From: CAZBRS01 sp964494475
GTDB lineage: Bacteria > Myxococcota_A > UBA9042 > CAZBRS01
Length of the DNA stretch: 41,550 bases
Reading direction: 5' to 3'
Assembly: GCA_964494475.1 (NCBI GenBank)
Contig: CAZBRS010000048.1
Span: 1-41,550, forward strand
Shown: positions 8,787 through 16,655 of the stretch, in pieces
Layout: each line of letters begins with the position of its first letter
How positions within the stretch are numbered: the first letter of the stretch is position 1
The notes under the pieces: model-generated
What the model was told of the DNA's origin: nothing
Database searches by the model: none
Seen by the model: the letters and a program-made list of their open reading frames with translations, nothing else
Program-made: the position numbers and the translations under genes

Positions 8787-11078
8787 CTACCTCAACCACG
8801 CCAGGACGCTGGTCACCATGTCGTTCGAGACCCGCAGCACGCGCTGGCTCTCGAGGTCGATGAGCGCCTCGACGAACTCGCGGTTGGGCGTGCGACGGAT
8901 GATCAGCGGGCACGGGTAGCCTTCGGCCTCGAGTTGGGCCAGCAGGTCGCTGGCGTAGGCCCCGACCGTCGTCTGGAGCCCGCAGAACCAGGTCTCGCCG
9001 AAGAACTGATCGGCCGCGATGGCGACGACCTCGAGCTCTTCGGCGTCGGGAGCGACGGGCGCCAGGTAGAAGCTGGCCGAGATGGTGTTGCCGTACAGCG
9101 AGAAGACGTGGGCGGGCACGAACGTATCTTGCGGCCCGTCGGTGGGTCGCCAGTAGCCCGCGAGGTCGCTGGCGGCCAGGTAGGGGGCCACCACCTGCAC
9201 GGTCTCGGTCTCGGACATGGCCACGTTCAAGAGCGCGCGGCGCGTCTCGGGCACCTCGTGGTCGATCGAGACGGTGCCCGCCGCGCCCAGGCCCATGCGG
9301 GGCGAGTACAGCAGGTGCTGCAGCGTGAACACGCCGCTGGGCTCCGGGTCGGTGGGGTTCGGCAGGCCGGCGTCCTGGAGCAGCACGGCCTCCATACGGG
9401 ACGCGCCCTTCTGGAAGTTCAGGAAGTGCATGCGGTCGTCGTTGCCGCCGTAGTACGCGTTGATCGTGTACGCGACCTCGTCGACGAAGAGCGTGGCCGT
9501 GGCGTAGATGCGGTCGGGCGCGCCGGTGTCGGCGCTCAGGATCATCTGCTCGGGCAGCACGGCGCCGCCGTTGAAGTGCTCGAACAGGGCCACCTCGAAC
9601 TGCTGCACGTAGAAGCTCGGCTGCGACAGCGTGGGCGTAATCTGGTCACCGAGCGCCCCGGCCACGATCTGCTGCATGGCGTTGGTCAGCGGGAGCGTGG
9701 GCCGGCCGCTGGCGTCGGCGTAGCAGTCGGCGTACATGCCGTGGTCGAGCTCGGGGGGGCAGAACGCGGCGTAGATGCCCCCGGGCCGCAAGCGGTCGGG
9801 GTAGCTGTGCTTCACGCCGATGGGCAGCGCGGGGTCGTCGGGCGTGCGCAGCAGATCGACGCCCGTGGAGGCGTCGTGGGGCAGGTCGGGCAGCTGCTTG
9901 CGGATCGCCTTGTCGACGTTGGCCTTGAAGATGCGCAGCACGTCGGAGTAGGGCATGGAGAACTCGCCCTCGTAGCCGGCGTTGGCGCTGACGATCACCA
10001 CGGTGTCGCCGTCGTCGAGGGTGGGCTCGAGCGGCAGCACCTCGTCGACCGCGAGCCCCTTGCGCTCGAAGTACAGGTAGACGCCGCCGAAGTTCACCGT
10101 GACGTTCTCGAGGCCGTTGGCGGTCTGTACCGTGGCCATGGCCATGGGGTCGTCGGACAGGCACTTCTCTCGGACGTGCTTCCACGACGTGCCGTAGGTG
10201 ACCTCGCAGTCGGGGATGCCGGCGGCCTCGGTGCCATAGATGGTGGGCTGCAGGCCGTCGACCAGGATGCGCCCGGCGTCGAGGCGGAAGGGGCGCTTCA
10301 ACGTGACCTCGAGCCACGAGATGCGCTTCTCTTCGGGCTCGAGCACCACGTACAGGCCCACGCTCATGAACACCAGCACGGGCTCGGTGCCCGACATGAT
10401 GATGTAGCAGGAGCCGGACTCGATGCAGTCGACCTTGGACGCGTCGAGGCTGGGGCGGAAGGCCGTGATGAGCGCGCGATCGAGGGCACGCAGGGCGTCT
10501 TCGGAGCGCGGGTCGCTGGCCGAGCCGTCGTCGGCCGAGAGCGCGACGCCGCCCTTGGTGATGGGCTCGTTCAGGGCGAGCTCGAACGCGCCGGCCTGGA
10601 TGGTGCCGATGTAACCGGGCGTGAGCGCGATGTCGTCGATGAGGCGCGTGGTCGGGTCGAACCACGCGATCAGCTCGTAGTTGTCGCCCCAGGCGGCCAC
10701 GCCGTCGCCGTAGTACACGGCCTGGCAGAGCCCTTCCTTGGACTGGACCTCGTCGATGGTGAGCCCCTCCCACAGGGGGCCGCCCGTCATGTCGAGCCCG
10801 CCGGCGCCCTTCATGGGCACGATGGGGAAGTTGACCATCTCGGCCTGCTTCACGGCCACCTCGTTGGTGGTGCAGACCTCGGTGGTGGGCACCGACGGGG
10901 TCGAGACCGCGCTCTCGTCGCCGAAGCCCTTGACGCCCGTGAAGTGGGTCTGGACCGGGCCCTGGCCGTTGGTCGCCACGGGGTCGAAGTCGTCGGGCAG
11001 GCCCTGGTAGACCTCGCCCGGCTTGTCGCAAGCGCCGAGGAACGCGAAGAGGATGATCCCGTGCAGGAAACGCCGCAT
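8787..11078 (-). CDS. Large lipoprotein, first gene of the protease operon
   Basis: Lipoprotein of 763 residues from the ATG at 11078, preceded by GGAGGG. The lipobox is FLGA-Cys17 with Asp at the +2 position, the Lol-avoidance residue in E. coli (its meaning in this host is uncertain). The mature part is a mixed alpha/beta protein without repeats or low complexity and with few cysteines. I do not recognise a family. It is followed after 11 bp by the metzincin gene and then by the barrel gene, so the three products probably act together at the envelope, for instance as protease, partner or inhibitor, and pore. Confidence 0.7.
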   Translation of the reverse strand: MRRFLHGIILFAFLGACDKPGEVYQGLPDDFDPVATNGQGPVQTHFTGVKGFGDESAVSTPSVPTTEVCTTNEVAVKQAEMVNFPIVPMKGAGGLDMTGGPLWEGLTIDEVQSKEGLCQAVYYGDGVAAWGDNYELIAWFDPTTRLIDDIALTPGYIGTIQAGAFELALNEPITKGGVALSADDGSASDPRSEDALRALDRALITAFRPSLDASKVDCIESGSCYIIMSGTEPVLVFMSVGLYVVLEPEEKRISWLEVTLKRPFRLDAGRILVDGLQPTIYGTEAAGIPDCEVTYGTSWKHVREKCLSDDPMAMATVQTANGLENVTVNFGGVYLYFERKGLAVDEVLPLEPTLDDGDTVVIVSANAGYEGEFSMPYSDVLRIFKANVDKAIRKQLPDLPHDASTGVDLLRTPDDPALPIGVKHSYPDRLRPGGIYAAFCPPELDHGMYADCYADASGRPTLPLTNAMQQIVAGALGDQITPTLSQPSFYVQQFEVALFEHFNGGAVLPEQMILSADTGAPDRIYATATLFVDEVAYTINAYYGGNDDRMHFLNFQKGASRMEAVLLQDAGLPNPTDPEPSGVFTLQHLLYSPRMGLGAAGTVSIDHEVPETRRALLNVAMSETETVQVVAPYLAASDLAGYWRPTDGPQDTFVPAHVFSLYGNTISASFYLAPVAPDAEELEVVAIAADQFFGETWFCGLQTTVGAYASDLLAQLEAEGYPCPLIIRRTPNREFVEALIDLESQRVLRVSNDMVTSVLAWLR

Positions 11079-11115
11079 GTCGCCCTCCGAGCCGTTCGAT
11101 CTGTCCGATGGGCGA

Positions 11116-11144
11116 ATGGTCGGTCGGGAGGAGCATCAAGTCAA
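11116..11144 (-). promoter_or_regulatory. Possible promoter of the lipoprotein-protease operon
   Basis: On the minus strand a TTGACT -35 element (11139-11144) is followed after 17 bp by GACCAT (11116-11121), a weak -10. The start codon lies 37 bp further on. The -35 is good and the -10 poor, so this is tentative. Confidence 0.3.
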
Positions 11145-11161
11145 GGGTCGGACGACGGGAG

Positions 11162-11181
11162 CCCGCGCGAACTCGCGCGGG
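11162..11181 (-). terminator. GC-rich hairpin just after the Cys-rich lipoprotein gene
   Basis: CCCGCGCGA (11162-11170) and TCGCGCGGG (11173-11181) are perfect inverted repeats separated by two bases, immediately beyond the TGA of the Cys-rich gene. It would fold as a strong hairpin with a four-base effective loop. No T-run follows. It separates this gene from the lipoprotein operon whose possible promoter lies just beyond. Confidence 0.5.
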
Positions 11182-11182
11182 G

Positions 11183-12682
11183 TCAGGGCATGGCGCACGC
11201 CGAGTACGACTCGTAGCACGCCGACGTGGCCATGCCGCTGAAACAGCCGGGGTCGGAGGTGTCGGCGCAGACCTCCTGGGCGCACGAGACGTAGGACTGG
11301 AACGCGGCGGGGGCACCGTTGGTCGGGCACAGGGCCTGGATGCAGCTGAACGGCTCGTCGGTCATCTCGACGCACATCATGGCGCAGCTCATGTACGTGG
11401 GGCAGTCGGCGCCGGTCATGCAGAAGCCGTAGCTGCCATCCATGGAGCACGCGCCTGATGTGCACGCGCCGCACGAGCCCCCGCAGCCGTCGAAGCCGCA
11501 CTGCACGTCCATGCAGCCGCACGACGAGGGTTTGCAGTAGCCCGACACGCAACCCTCGCCCGACGGGCACGAGCCGCACGAGCCTCCGCAACCGTCGTCG
11601 CCGCACTCCTTGCCCGAGCAGGAGCAGGAGACCGGCTGGCAGGTCCACGAGAGGCACTCCTGTCCCGACGGGCACGAGCCGCACGCGTGGCCGCAGCCGT
11701 CGTCGCCGCACTGCTTGTCGGCGCAAGAGCACGACGTCGCGATGCAGGCGCCCTCGACGCACTCCTGCCCGGTCGGGCAGGTGCCACAGAGGCCACCGCA
11801 GCCGTCGGGGCCGCACTGGTAGGGCAGGCACTGCGGGGTGCACGAGCACTCGCCCAGGCACTTGCCCGTGGCCTCTTCGCAGGTGCAGCCGGCCCAGCAG
11901 GTGCCGCAGTCGCCACCGCAGCCGTCGGGGCCGCACTTCTTGCCGCCGCACTCGGGCTTGCAGCCGCAGTCGCCCAGGCAGCGCCCGGTGGGTCCGCACG
12001 AGCAGCCCTCGTTGCACACCCCGCACTGGCCGCCGCAGCCGTCGGGGCCGCACTGCTTGCCGTCGCAGGCGGGCACGCAGTCGCCCGGCTTGCACGTGAA
12101 GTCGGGCTGGCAGCTCTGGCCCGAAGGGCACGTGCCGCAGGAGCCGCCGCAGTCATCGGCGCCGCAGACCTTGCCCGCGCAGTAGGGCACGCACGCGGCG
12201 CCCTCGCAGCGCCCGACCTCGTTGCACGTCTGGCCCTCGGCGCACGTGCCGCACAGGGCGTTGCAGCCGTCGAAGCCGCAGTTCTTGTTGGTGCAATTGG
12301 GGGTGCAGCCACCGGCCACGCAGAGGCCCGGAGGCGCGCAGTGCTTGGCCCCCGGGCAGACGCCGCACAGGTCGTTGCAGCCGTCGAAGCCGCACGCCAG
12401 GCCCTCGCACTCCGGCACGCAGGGCTCGATGACCGCAGGAGCGTCGTCCTCGGTCACGCCGTCGCCGCCGACCACGTCGGGCGAGCCGCAGGCGCACGCG
12501 CCCCACTTCTCGTCGTCGCCACACAGCTTGCTGCCGAGGGCGCCGTCGGTGCAGTTGCAGTCATCGGTCTCTCCCGGGTCGCACTTGCTGCTGCCGCGGG
12601 CCGGCCCGCCGTCTTCGCTCTCGCAGGCCAGGAGCCCCGTCACGGCCAGGCACACCAGGAGGGTGGTTCGCGTCACGTTCAT
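11183..12682 (-). CDS. Cysteine-rich repeat lipoprotein (nine repeats)
   Basis: Lipoprotein of 499 residues. The ATG at 12682 has GGAG six bases upstream, whereas the in-frame ATG at 12694 has no ribosome binding site. The lipobox is TGLLA-Cys20. After an acidic linker come nine repeats of about 35-40 residues of the form CxPxCxGKxCGxDGCGGxCGxCxxGxxC, then a C-terminal Cys-containing helical domain of about 90 residues. The even, dense cysteines suggest disulfide-linked EGF-like or knottin-like modules forming a rod at the cell surface. Related repeats are common in secreted proteins of Myxococcota-type bacteria. Function unknown. It is monocistronic as far as can be seen. Confidence 0.8.
   Translation of the reverse strand: MNVTRTTLLVCLAVTGLLACESEDGGPARGSSKCDPGETDDCNCTDGALGSKLCGDDEKWGACACGSPDVVGGDGVTEDDAPAVIEPCVPECEGLACGFDGCNDLCGVCPGAKHCAPPGLCVAGGCTPNCTNKNCGFDGCNALCGTCAEGQTCNEVGRCEGAACVPYCAGKVCGADDCGGSCGTCPSGQSCQPDFTCKPGDCVPACDGKQCGPDGCGGQCGVCNEGCSCGPTGRCLGDCGCKPECGGKKCGPDGCGGDCGTCWAGCTCEEATGKCLGECSCTPQCLPYQCGPDGCGGLCGTCPTGQECVEGACIATSCSCADKQCGDDGCGHACGSCPSGQECLSWTCQPVSCSCSGKECGDDGCGGSCGSCPSGEGCVSGYCKPSSCGCMDVQCGFDGCGGSCGACTSGACSMDGSYGFCMTGADCPTYMSCAMMCVEMTDEPFSCIQALCPTNGAPAAFQSYVSCAQEVCADTSDPGCFSGMATSACYESYSACAMP
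11455..12424 (-). repeat. Tandem Cys-rich coding repeats
   Basis: Nine in-frame imperfect units of roughly 105-120 bp encode the CGxDGCGG modules. Blocks such as CCGCAGCCGTCGGGGCCGCA recur almost unchanged at the DNA level in the middle units, a sign of recent duplication or gene conversion. Outer units (CGFDGCN) are more diverged. Confidence 0.8.
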
Positions 12683-12770
12683 CGTCGTCTCCATCGGAAA
12701 TCGGGCGTCATCTTCGCGAGTTCTGTTCCGGGGTGCAAGGGGGGAGTCAAAACGGCGCGTCGCGGCCCGG

Positions 12771-13481
12771 TCAGATCTTCGCCACCACCGCCATGCGCTT
12801 CAGCCGGTTGATCCAGTGCGTGAGCTTGATGTCCTTGGGGCAGGCTTCCATGCAGTTCGCGATGTTGTGGCAACGCCACAGGCCGTCGCGGTCGCTGACG
12901 CGGGCCAGGCGGGCGGCGCCGCAGGTGTCGCGGCTGTCGGCGATGAAGCGGTAGGCCTTCAGGAGCACGGCGGGTCCCAGGTAGTCGTCGTCGGCCCAGA
13001 AGCTGGGGCACGAGCTGATGCACGAGCCGCACAGGATGCACGAGGCGGCCTCGTCGATGAGCTCCTGGTCGTGCTCGGACTGCAGGCGCTCCTCGTAGGG
13101 CGCGGGCAGCTCGCTCTCGAACCAGGGCTGGATGCGGCCGATCTTGTCGTAGAAGCGGTCCATGTCGACGATCAGGTCGCGCACCACCGGGTACGAGCGC
13201 AGCGGCTCGATGACGATGGGCCGCCCGGGGTGGCAGTCCTTCACCAGCGTCTGGCAGGCCAGGCGGCTCTCGCTGTTCACCGTCATGGCGCACGAGCCGC
13301 AGATGGCGTGACTGCACGCACGGCGGAAGCTGAGGCTGCCGTCCAGGGTGAAGCGCACCTTGGTGATGGCGTCGAGGATCGAGCTGAACTGCTCGACCTC
13401 GAGCGTGTAGTCCTGGTAGCGCGGCGCCGTGTCCTGGTCGGGGTCGAAGCGGAACACGTGGAGGGTGATGTTCATGGACAT
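12771..13481 (-). CDS. sdhB: Succinate dehydrogenase iron-sulfur subunit
   Basis: SdhB of 236 residues from the ATG at 13481, with GAGGAGGG upstream. It carries electrons from the flavin to the quinone site. The [2Fe-2S] cysteines are in RRACSHAICGSCAM with a fourth Cys in SRLAC. The [4Fe-4S] motif is CILCGSCISSCP. The [3Fe-4S] cysteines are in CHNIANCMEACPKDI. It is the last gene of the fumarase-sdhCDAB operon, 14 bp after sdhA. The 88 bp beyond it, up to the Cys-rich gene start, hold a TTGACT on the minus strand but no convincing -10. Confidence 0.95.
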   Translation of the reverse strand: MSMNITLHVFRFDPDQDTAPRYQDYTLEVEQFSSILDAITKVRFTLDGSLSFRRACSHAICGSCAMTVNSESRLACQTLVKDCHPGRPIVIEPLRSYPVVRDLIVDMDRFYDKIGRIQPWFESELPAPYEERLQSEHDQELIDEAASCILCGSCISSCPSFWADDDYLGPAVLLKAYRFIADSRDTCGAARLARVSDRDGLWRCHNIANCMEACPKDIKLTHWINRLKRMAVVAKI

Positions 13482-13495
13482 TTCGTTTGCCCTCC

Positions 13496-15247
13496 TCAGT
13501 ATTTCCGCGCGGCGGGCTGGTGGCGGGTGATGGTCACGGCGCGCTTCTCGAGGCGCGGCGCCCCGCCGTCGGGGTCGCGCGTGACCAGCGTGTGGTGCAG
13601 GAAGCGCTCGTCGTCGCGCTCGGGGAAGTCGACGCGCGAGTGGGCGCCGCGGCTCTCTTCGCGGTAGATGGCGCCGGCCAGCACCGCCTCGCCGAAGTCG
13701 AGCAGGTTCTCGAGCTCGAAGGCGTCCTTCAGCTCGAGGTTGAAGGCGCGGGAGGTGTCGCTGATCTTCACGCGGGCGAAGTCGGCGCGCACGGCGCGGT
13801 GGTTCACCTGGCCCTCGGTGAGGCCCTGGCCCGTGCGGTACACGCCCACCTTCTCGTCCATGTTCAGCTGCATGCGCAGCCGGAGGTCGGCCGGCGTGAG
13901 CGGCGCGGCGTCGGTCGGGCCCTGGCGGTAGCGCTCCATCTTGGCGGCCAGCGGCGCGATCGGGTCGCCCGCGATGTCGCGGTGGCCGTGGTCGTCGGCC
14001 ATGGCCTCGAGCATGTGGTGGCCGCACTTCTTGCCGAAGCACACGGTGTCGATGAGCGAGTTCGCGCCCAGGCGGTTGCCGCCGTGCACGCTCTCGCAGG
14101 CGCACTCGCCGCTGGCGTACAGGCCCTGCACCAGGCCGCCCTTCGCATCGGCCAGCACGCGGCTGGTCGCGAAGTCGGTGGGGATGCCGCCCATGATGTA
14201 GTGCATGGTGGGCTTCACGGGGAAGGGCTCCTTCGTGATGTCGACGCCCACGTAGGTCATGGCGAATTTGTACATCTCGGGCAGCTTCTCGAGGATCTTC
14301 TGGCGCCCGATGTGGTCGATCTTCAGGTGCACGTAGTCCTTGCCGTCGACGCCGCGCCCCTCGAGGATCTCGGTGTAGATGGCCCGCGAGGTGAGGTCGC
14401 GGGGCGCGAGGTCCTTGAACTCGGGCGCGTACTTCGGCATGAAGGCCTCGCCCTTGCCGTTCAAGAGGATGCCGCCCTCGCCGCGCACGCCCTCGGTGAT
14501 CAGGATGCCGATGGGGTAGAGGCCGGTGGGGTGGAACTGCGTGAACTCGGGGTCCATCAGCGGCAGGCCGGCGCGCCAGGCCATGGCGATGCCGTCGGCG
14601 GTGTTCTCGTAGGCGTTCGAGGTGAACTTGTACAGCCGCCCGGCGCCGCCGGTGGCGAGCAGCACGGTGCGCGCGTGGAACACGTGCAGGCTGGAGTCCC
14701 ACAGGTTGTAGCCGACCACGCCCTTGCAGACCTTTTGCCCGTTCTCCTCCTCGACGATGAGGTCGGTGACCTCCATCTCGCTGTAGTACGTCACGCCCAG
14801 CTTCAACGTCTGCTCCCACAACGTGTGCAGCATGACGTGGCCGGTGCGGTCGGCGGCGTGGCAGACGCGCGGCTTGCTGTGGCCGCCGAAGGGGCGCTGG
14901 CTGATGCGGCCGTCGGCGGTGCGGCTGAAGGGCACGCCCATGTGCTCGAGCTCGTACACCGTGGTGGGCGCCTCGCGGCACATGTACTCCTGGGCGTCCT
15001 GGTCGCCCAGGTAGTCGCCGCCCTTGACCGTGTCGAACAGGTGGGCCTGCCACGAGTCCTCGCCCTTCGAGAGGTTCGAGTTGATCGCGGCCGCCACGCC
15101 CCCCTGCGCCGTGCTCGAGTGCGAGCGGGTGGGGAAGACCTTGCTGAGGACGGCGACGTTGCACTTGCCCGCCAACGCCAGGGCCGCGCGAGAACCCGCG
15201 AGGCCGGCGCCGACGACGATCGCGTCGTGGATGTGCGTGTGAATCAT
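13496..15247 (-). CDS. sdhA: Succinate dehydrogenase flavoprotein subunit
   Basis: SdhA of 583 residues, the normal length, from the ATG at 15247 with AAGGGGGG upstream. It oxidises succinate to fumarate at the cytoplasmic face. An N-terminal Rossmann FAD motif (VVGAGLAGSRAALALA) is followed by RSHSSTAQGG with the histidine that carries covalent FAD. The substrate-site segments HPTGLYP and EGVRGEGGIL are present, as is the helical C-terminal domain ending in the usual basic region (AVTITRHQPAARKY). It lies 10 bp after the sdhD stop and 14 bp before sdhB, and is clearly cotranscribed with both. A fumarate reductase role cannot be excluded from sequence alone. Confidence 0.95.
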   Translation of the reverse strand: MIHTHIHDAIVVGAGLAGSRAALALAGKCNVAVLSKVFPTRSHSSTAQGGVAAAINSNLSKGEDSWQAHLFDTVKGGDYLGDQDAQEYMCREAPTTVYELEHMGVPFSRTADGRISQRPFGGHSKPRVCHAADRTGHVMLHTLWEQTLKLGVTYYSEMEVTDLIVEEENGQKVCKGVVGYNLWDSSLHVFHARTVLLATGGAGRLYKFTSNAYENTADGIAMAWRAGLPLMDPEFTQFHPTGLYPIGILITEGVRGEGGILLNGKGEAFMPKYAPEFKDLAPRDLTSRAIYTEILEGRGVDGKDYVHLKIDHIGRQKILEKLPEMYKFAMTYVGVDITKEPFPVKPTMHYIMGGIPTDFATSRVLADAKGGLVQGLYASGECACESVHGGNRLGANSLIDTVCFGKKCGHHMLEAMADDHGHRDIAGDPIAPLAAKMERYRQGPTDAAPLTPADLRLRMQLNMDEKVGVYRTGQGLTEGQVNHRAVRADFARVKISDTSRAFNLELKDAFELENLLDFGEAVLAGAIYREESRGAHSRVDFPERDDERFLHHTLVTRDPDGGAPRLEKRAVTITRHQPAARKY

Positions 15248-15257
15248 CGTACCCCCC

Positions 15258-15626
15258 TTACGCCTTGCCGACGAGCGGCAGCACGGTGACCACTGCCAGG
15301 GCGAAGAGCGCCACGCCCACGGTGGCCAGGGTCGACCAGATCACCAGCCTCTGCCAGGGCTTGTGGAAGAAGTCCTCGGTGACCATCCACACGCCGTTCA
15401 GGCCGTGGGCGAGCGCGAGGACCACGAAGATCAGGTCGAAGGCGGCGTAGAGCGGGTTCGCGAAGCGGCCCGAGACCGTGGCGTAGTCGAGCCCGCCGCT
15501 CGAGGGCGTGCCGAAGAAGTGCTGAATCGCGAAGTGGAACGCGAGCAGCAGCACCAGGACCACGCCCGTGAGGCGCTGCGAGAACCACAGGATGGCGCCG
15601 CTGCCGGCGGGATGACGCAGGCTCAT
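15258..15626 (-). CDS. sdhD: Succinate dehydrogenase membrane anchor, SdhD-like
   Basis: A 122-residue protein with three membrane helices, from the ATG at 15626 with TAGGAGGA upstream. It begins with a SdhD-like QRLTGVVLVLLLAFHF helix and has HGLNGVWMVTEDF in the second helix, where the histidine is a likely haem b ligand and the Asp lies near the quinone pocket. It pairs with the SdhC subunit encoded 9 bp upstream. The subunit letter follows gene order and motif; anchors are poorly conserved. Confidence 0.85.
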   Translation of the reverse strand: MSLRHPAGSGAILWFSQRLTGVVLVLLLAFHFAIQHFFGTPSSGGLDYATVSGRFANPLYAAFDLIFVVLALAHGLNGVWMVTEDFFHKPWQRLVIWSTLATVGVALFALAVVTVLPLVGKA

Positions 15627-15635
15627 GGCTTCCTC

Positions 15636-16031
15636 CTACCAACCGAAGGTGGGACGCAGCATGCCGTACGCGCCGGCCACGAACAGCAGCCCGGCGAGGA
15701 CCAGCACGCCCGCGAACAGCTTCTTGTGGAACAGGCTGCCCTTCCCAAGGTCCATCCACACCACGCGCAGGCCGTTCAACGCGTGGTAGAGGAAGGCGCC
15801 CCAGACGAGCACCTCGCCGATCTTGAACGCTGGCGCCTCGTAGGCCTTCATGACGGCGTTGAAGGCGTCGGAGCCAACGGCCAGGAACGACACGGAGTAG
15901 ATGTGCAGCGCCAGGTACAGGACGAGCGCGAGGCCGGTCACCCGGTGCAGGATCCAGGCGAACGAGCCCGTGAACCAGCGGTAGCGCGTCTCGAAGGCGT
16001 GCTTCTGCGGGTACATCGTCGTGGACTTCAT
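15636..16031 (-). CDS. sdhC: Succinate dehydrogenase cytochrome b subunit, SdhC-like
   Basis: A 131-residue protein with three membrane helices, from the ATG at 16031 with GAGGAG upstream. The SdhC signature is clear: SFAWILHRVTGLALVLYLA with Ser and Arg of the quinone site, and YHALNGLRVVWMDLG, where His is the expected haem ligand. It sits 27 bp after the fumarase beta stop. With SdhD it anchors SdhAB to the inner membrane and passes electrons to quinone. Confidence 0.9.
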   Translation of the reverse strand: MKSTTMYPQKHAFETRYRWFTGSFAWILHRVTGLALVLYLALHIYSVSFLAVGSDAFNAVMKAYEAPAFKIGEVLVWGAFLYHALNGLRVVWMDLGKGSLFHKKLFAGVLVLAGLLFVAGAYGMLRPTFGW

Positions 16032-16058
16032 GGGGGTCTCCTCTTCACGATTCGACGA

Positions 16059-16655
16059 TTACGCCTGATCGGTGCGCCATTGCTCGCGCCCGGCCACGTA
16101 CAGATCGGCGCCCGTGGTGTCGAGCGCCACGATGCAGGGGAAGTCGACCACCTCGAGGCGGCGGATGGCCTCGGTGCCGAGGTCGTCGTAGGCCACGACC
16201 TCGGACGACTTGATGGTGCGGGCCAGCAGGGCGCCGGCCCCCCCCGTGGCGGCCAGATCGACGCAACCGTACCGCACGCAGGCCTCGGCCACGGCCTTCT
16301 GGCGCTGGCCCTTGCCGATCATGGCGCGCAGGCCCAGGGCGATGAGGCGCGGGGCGTAGGCGTCCATGCGGCCGCTGGTGGTGGGCCCGGCCGAGCCGAT
16401 GACCTGGCCGGGCTTGGCCGGGGTGGGGCCCACGTAGTAGATGGCCGCGCCCTCGAGGGGGAGAGGCAGCGGCTCGCCGCGGTCGAGGGTCTCGATCAGG
16501 CGCTTGTGGGCCGCGTCGCGAGCCGTGTACACGGTGCCGGACAGGAGCACCTCGTCGCCGATGCGCAGCGCGCGCACGTCGGCCTCCGAGAGTGGCGCGG
16601 TCAACCGGACGCTGCGCGGGGTGCCGGGGTTCGAAGCGGAAGGAGCCTGGCTCAC
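16059..16655 (-). CDS. Class I fumarate hydratase, beta (C-terminal) subunit
   Basis: A 198-residue subunit of the two-component Fe-S fumarase (tartrate dehydratase beta family). The start is GTG at 16655, overlapping the alpha stop as GTGA and preceded by AAGGAGGTGGAGCT, a near-perfect Shine-Dalgarno. Upstream ATG codons in this frame would bury that site inside the gene. Recognisable parts are GDEVLLSGTVYTARDAAHKR, GPTTSGRMDAY, MIGKGQRQ and AATGGAGALLA. It supplies substrate-binding residues to the alpha subunit. The coupling fits a 1:1 complex hydrating fumarate to malate. Confidence 0.92.
   Translation of the reverse strand: MSQAPSASNPGTPRSVRLTAPLSEADVRALRIGDEVLLSGTVYTARDAAHKRLIETLDRGEPLPLPLEGAAIYYVGPTPAKPGQVIGSAGPTTSGRMDAYAPRLIALGLRAMIGKGQRQKAVAEACVRYGCVDLAATGGAGALLARTIKSSEVVAYDDLGTEAIRRLEVVDFPCIVALDTTGADLYVAGREQWRTDQA

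Noticed and set aside
5506..8919. Very long plus-strand open frame opposite the metalloprotease gene
   Set aside because: It is the antisense shadow of a gene with lipobox, catalytic motif and ribosome binding site. Its translation is Val/Leu/Gly/Ala-biased without domains, as usual in GC-rich DNA.
8643..11216. 857-codon plus-strand open frame opposite the large lipoprotein
   Set aside because: Antisense of a gene with a good ribosome binding site and lipobox; no recognisable domain.
11455..12424. Regular repeats that could be taken for a CRISPR array
   Set aside because: They are in frame, of coding origin and without constant-length spacers. The CARF-like regulator is not accompanied by any array or cas gene in the window.
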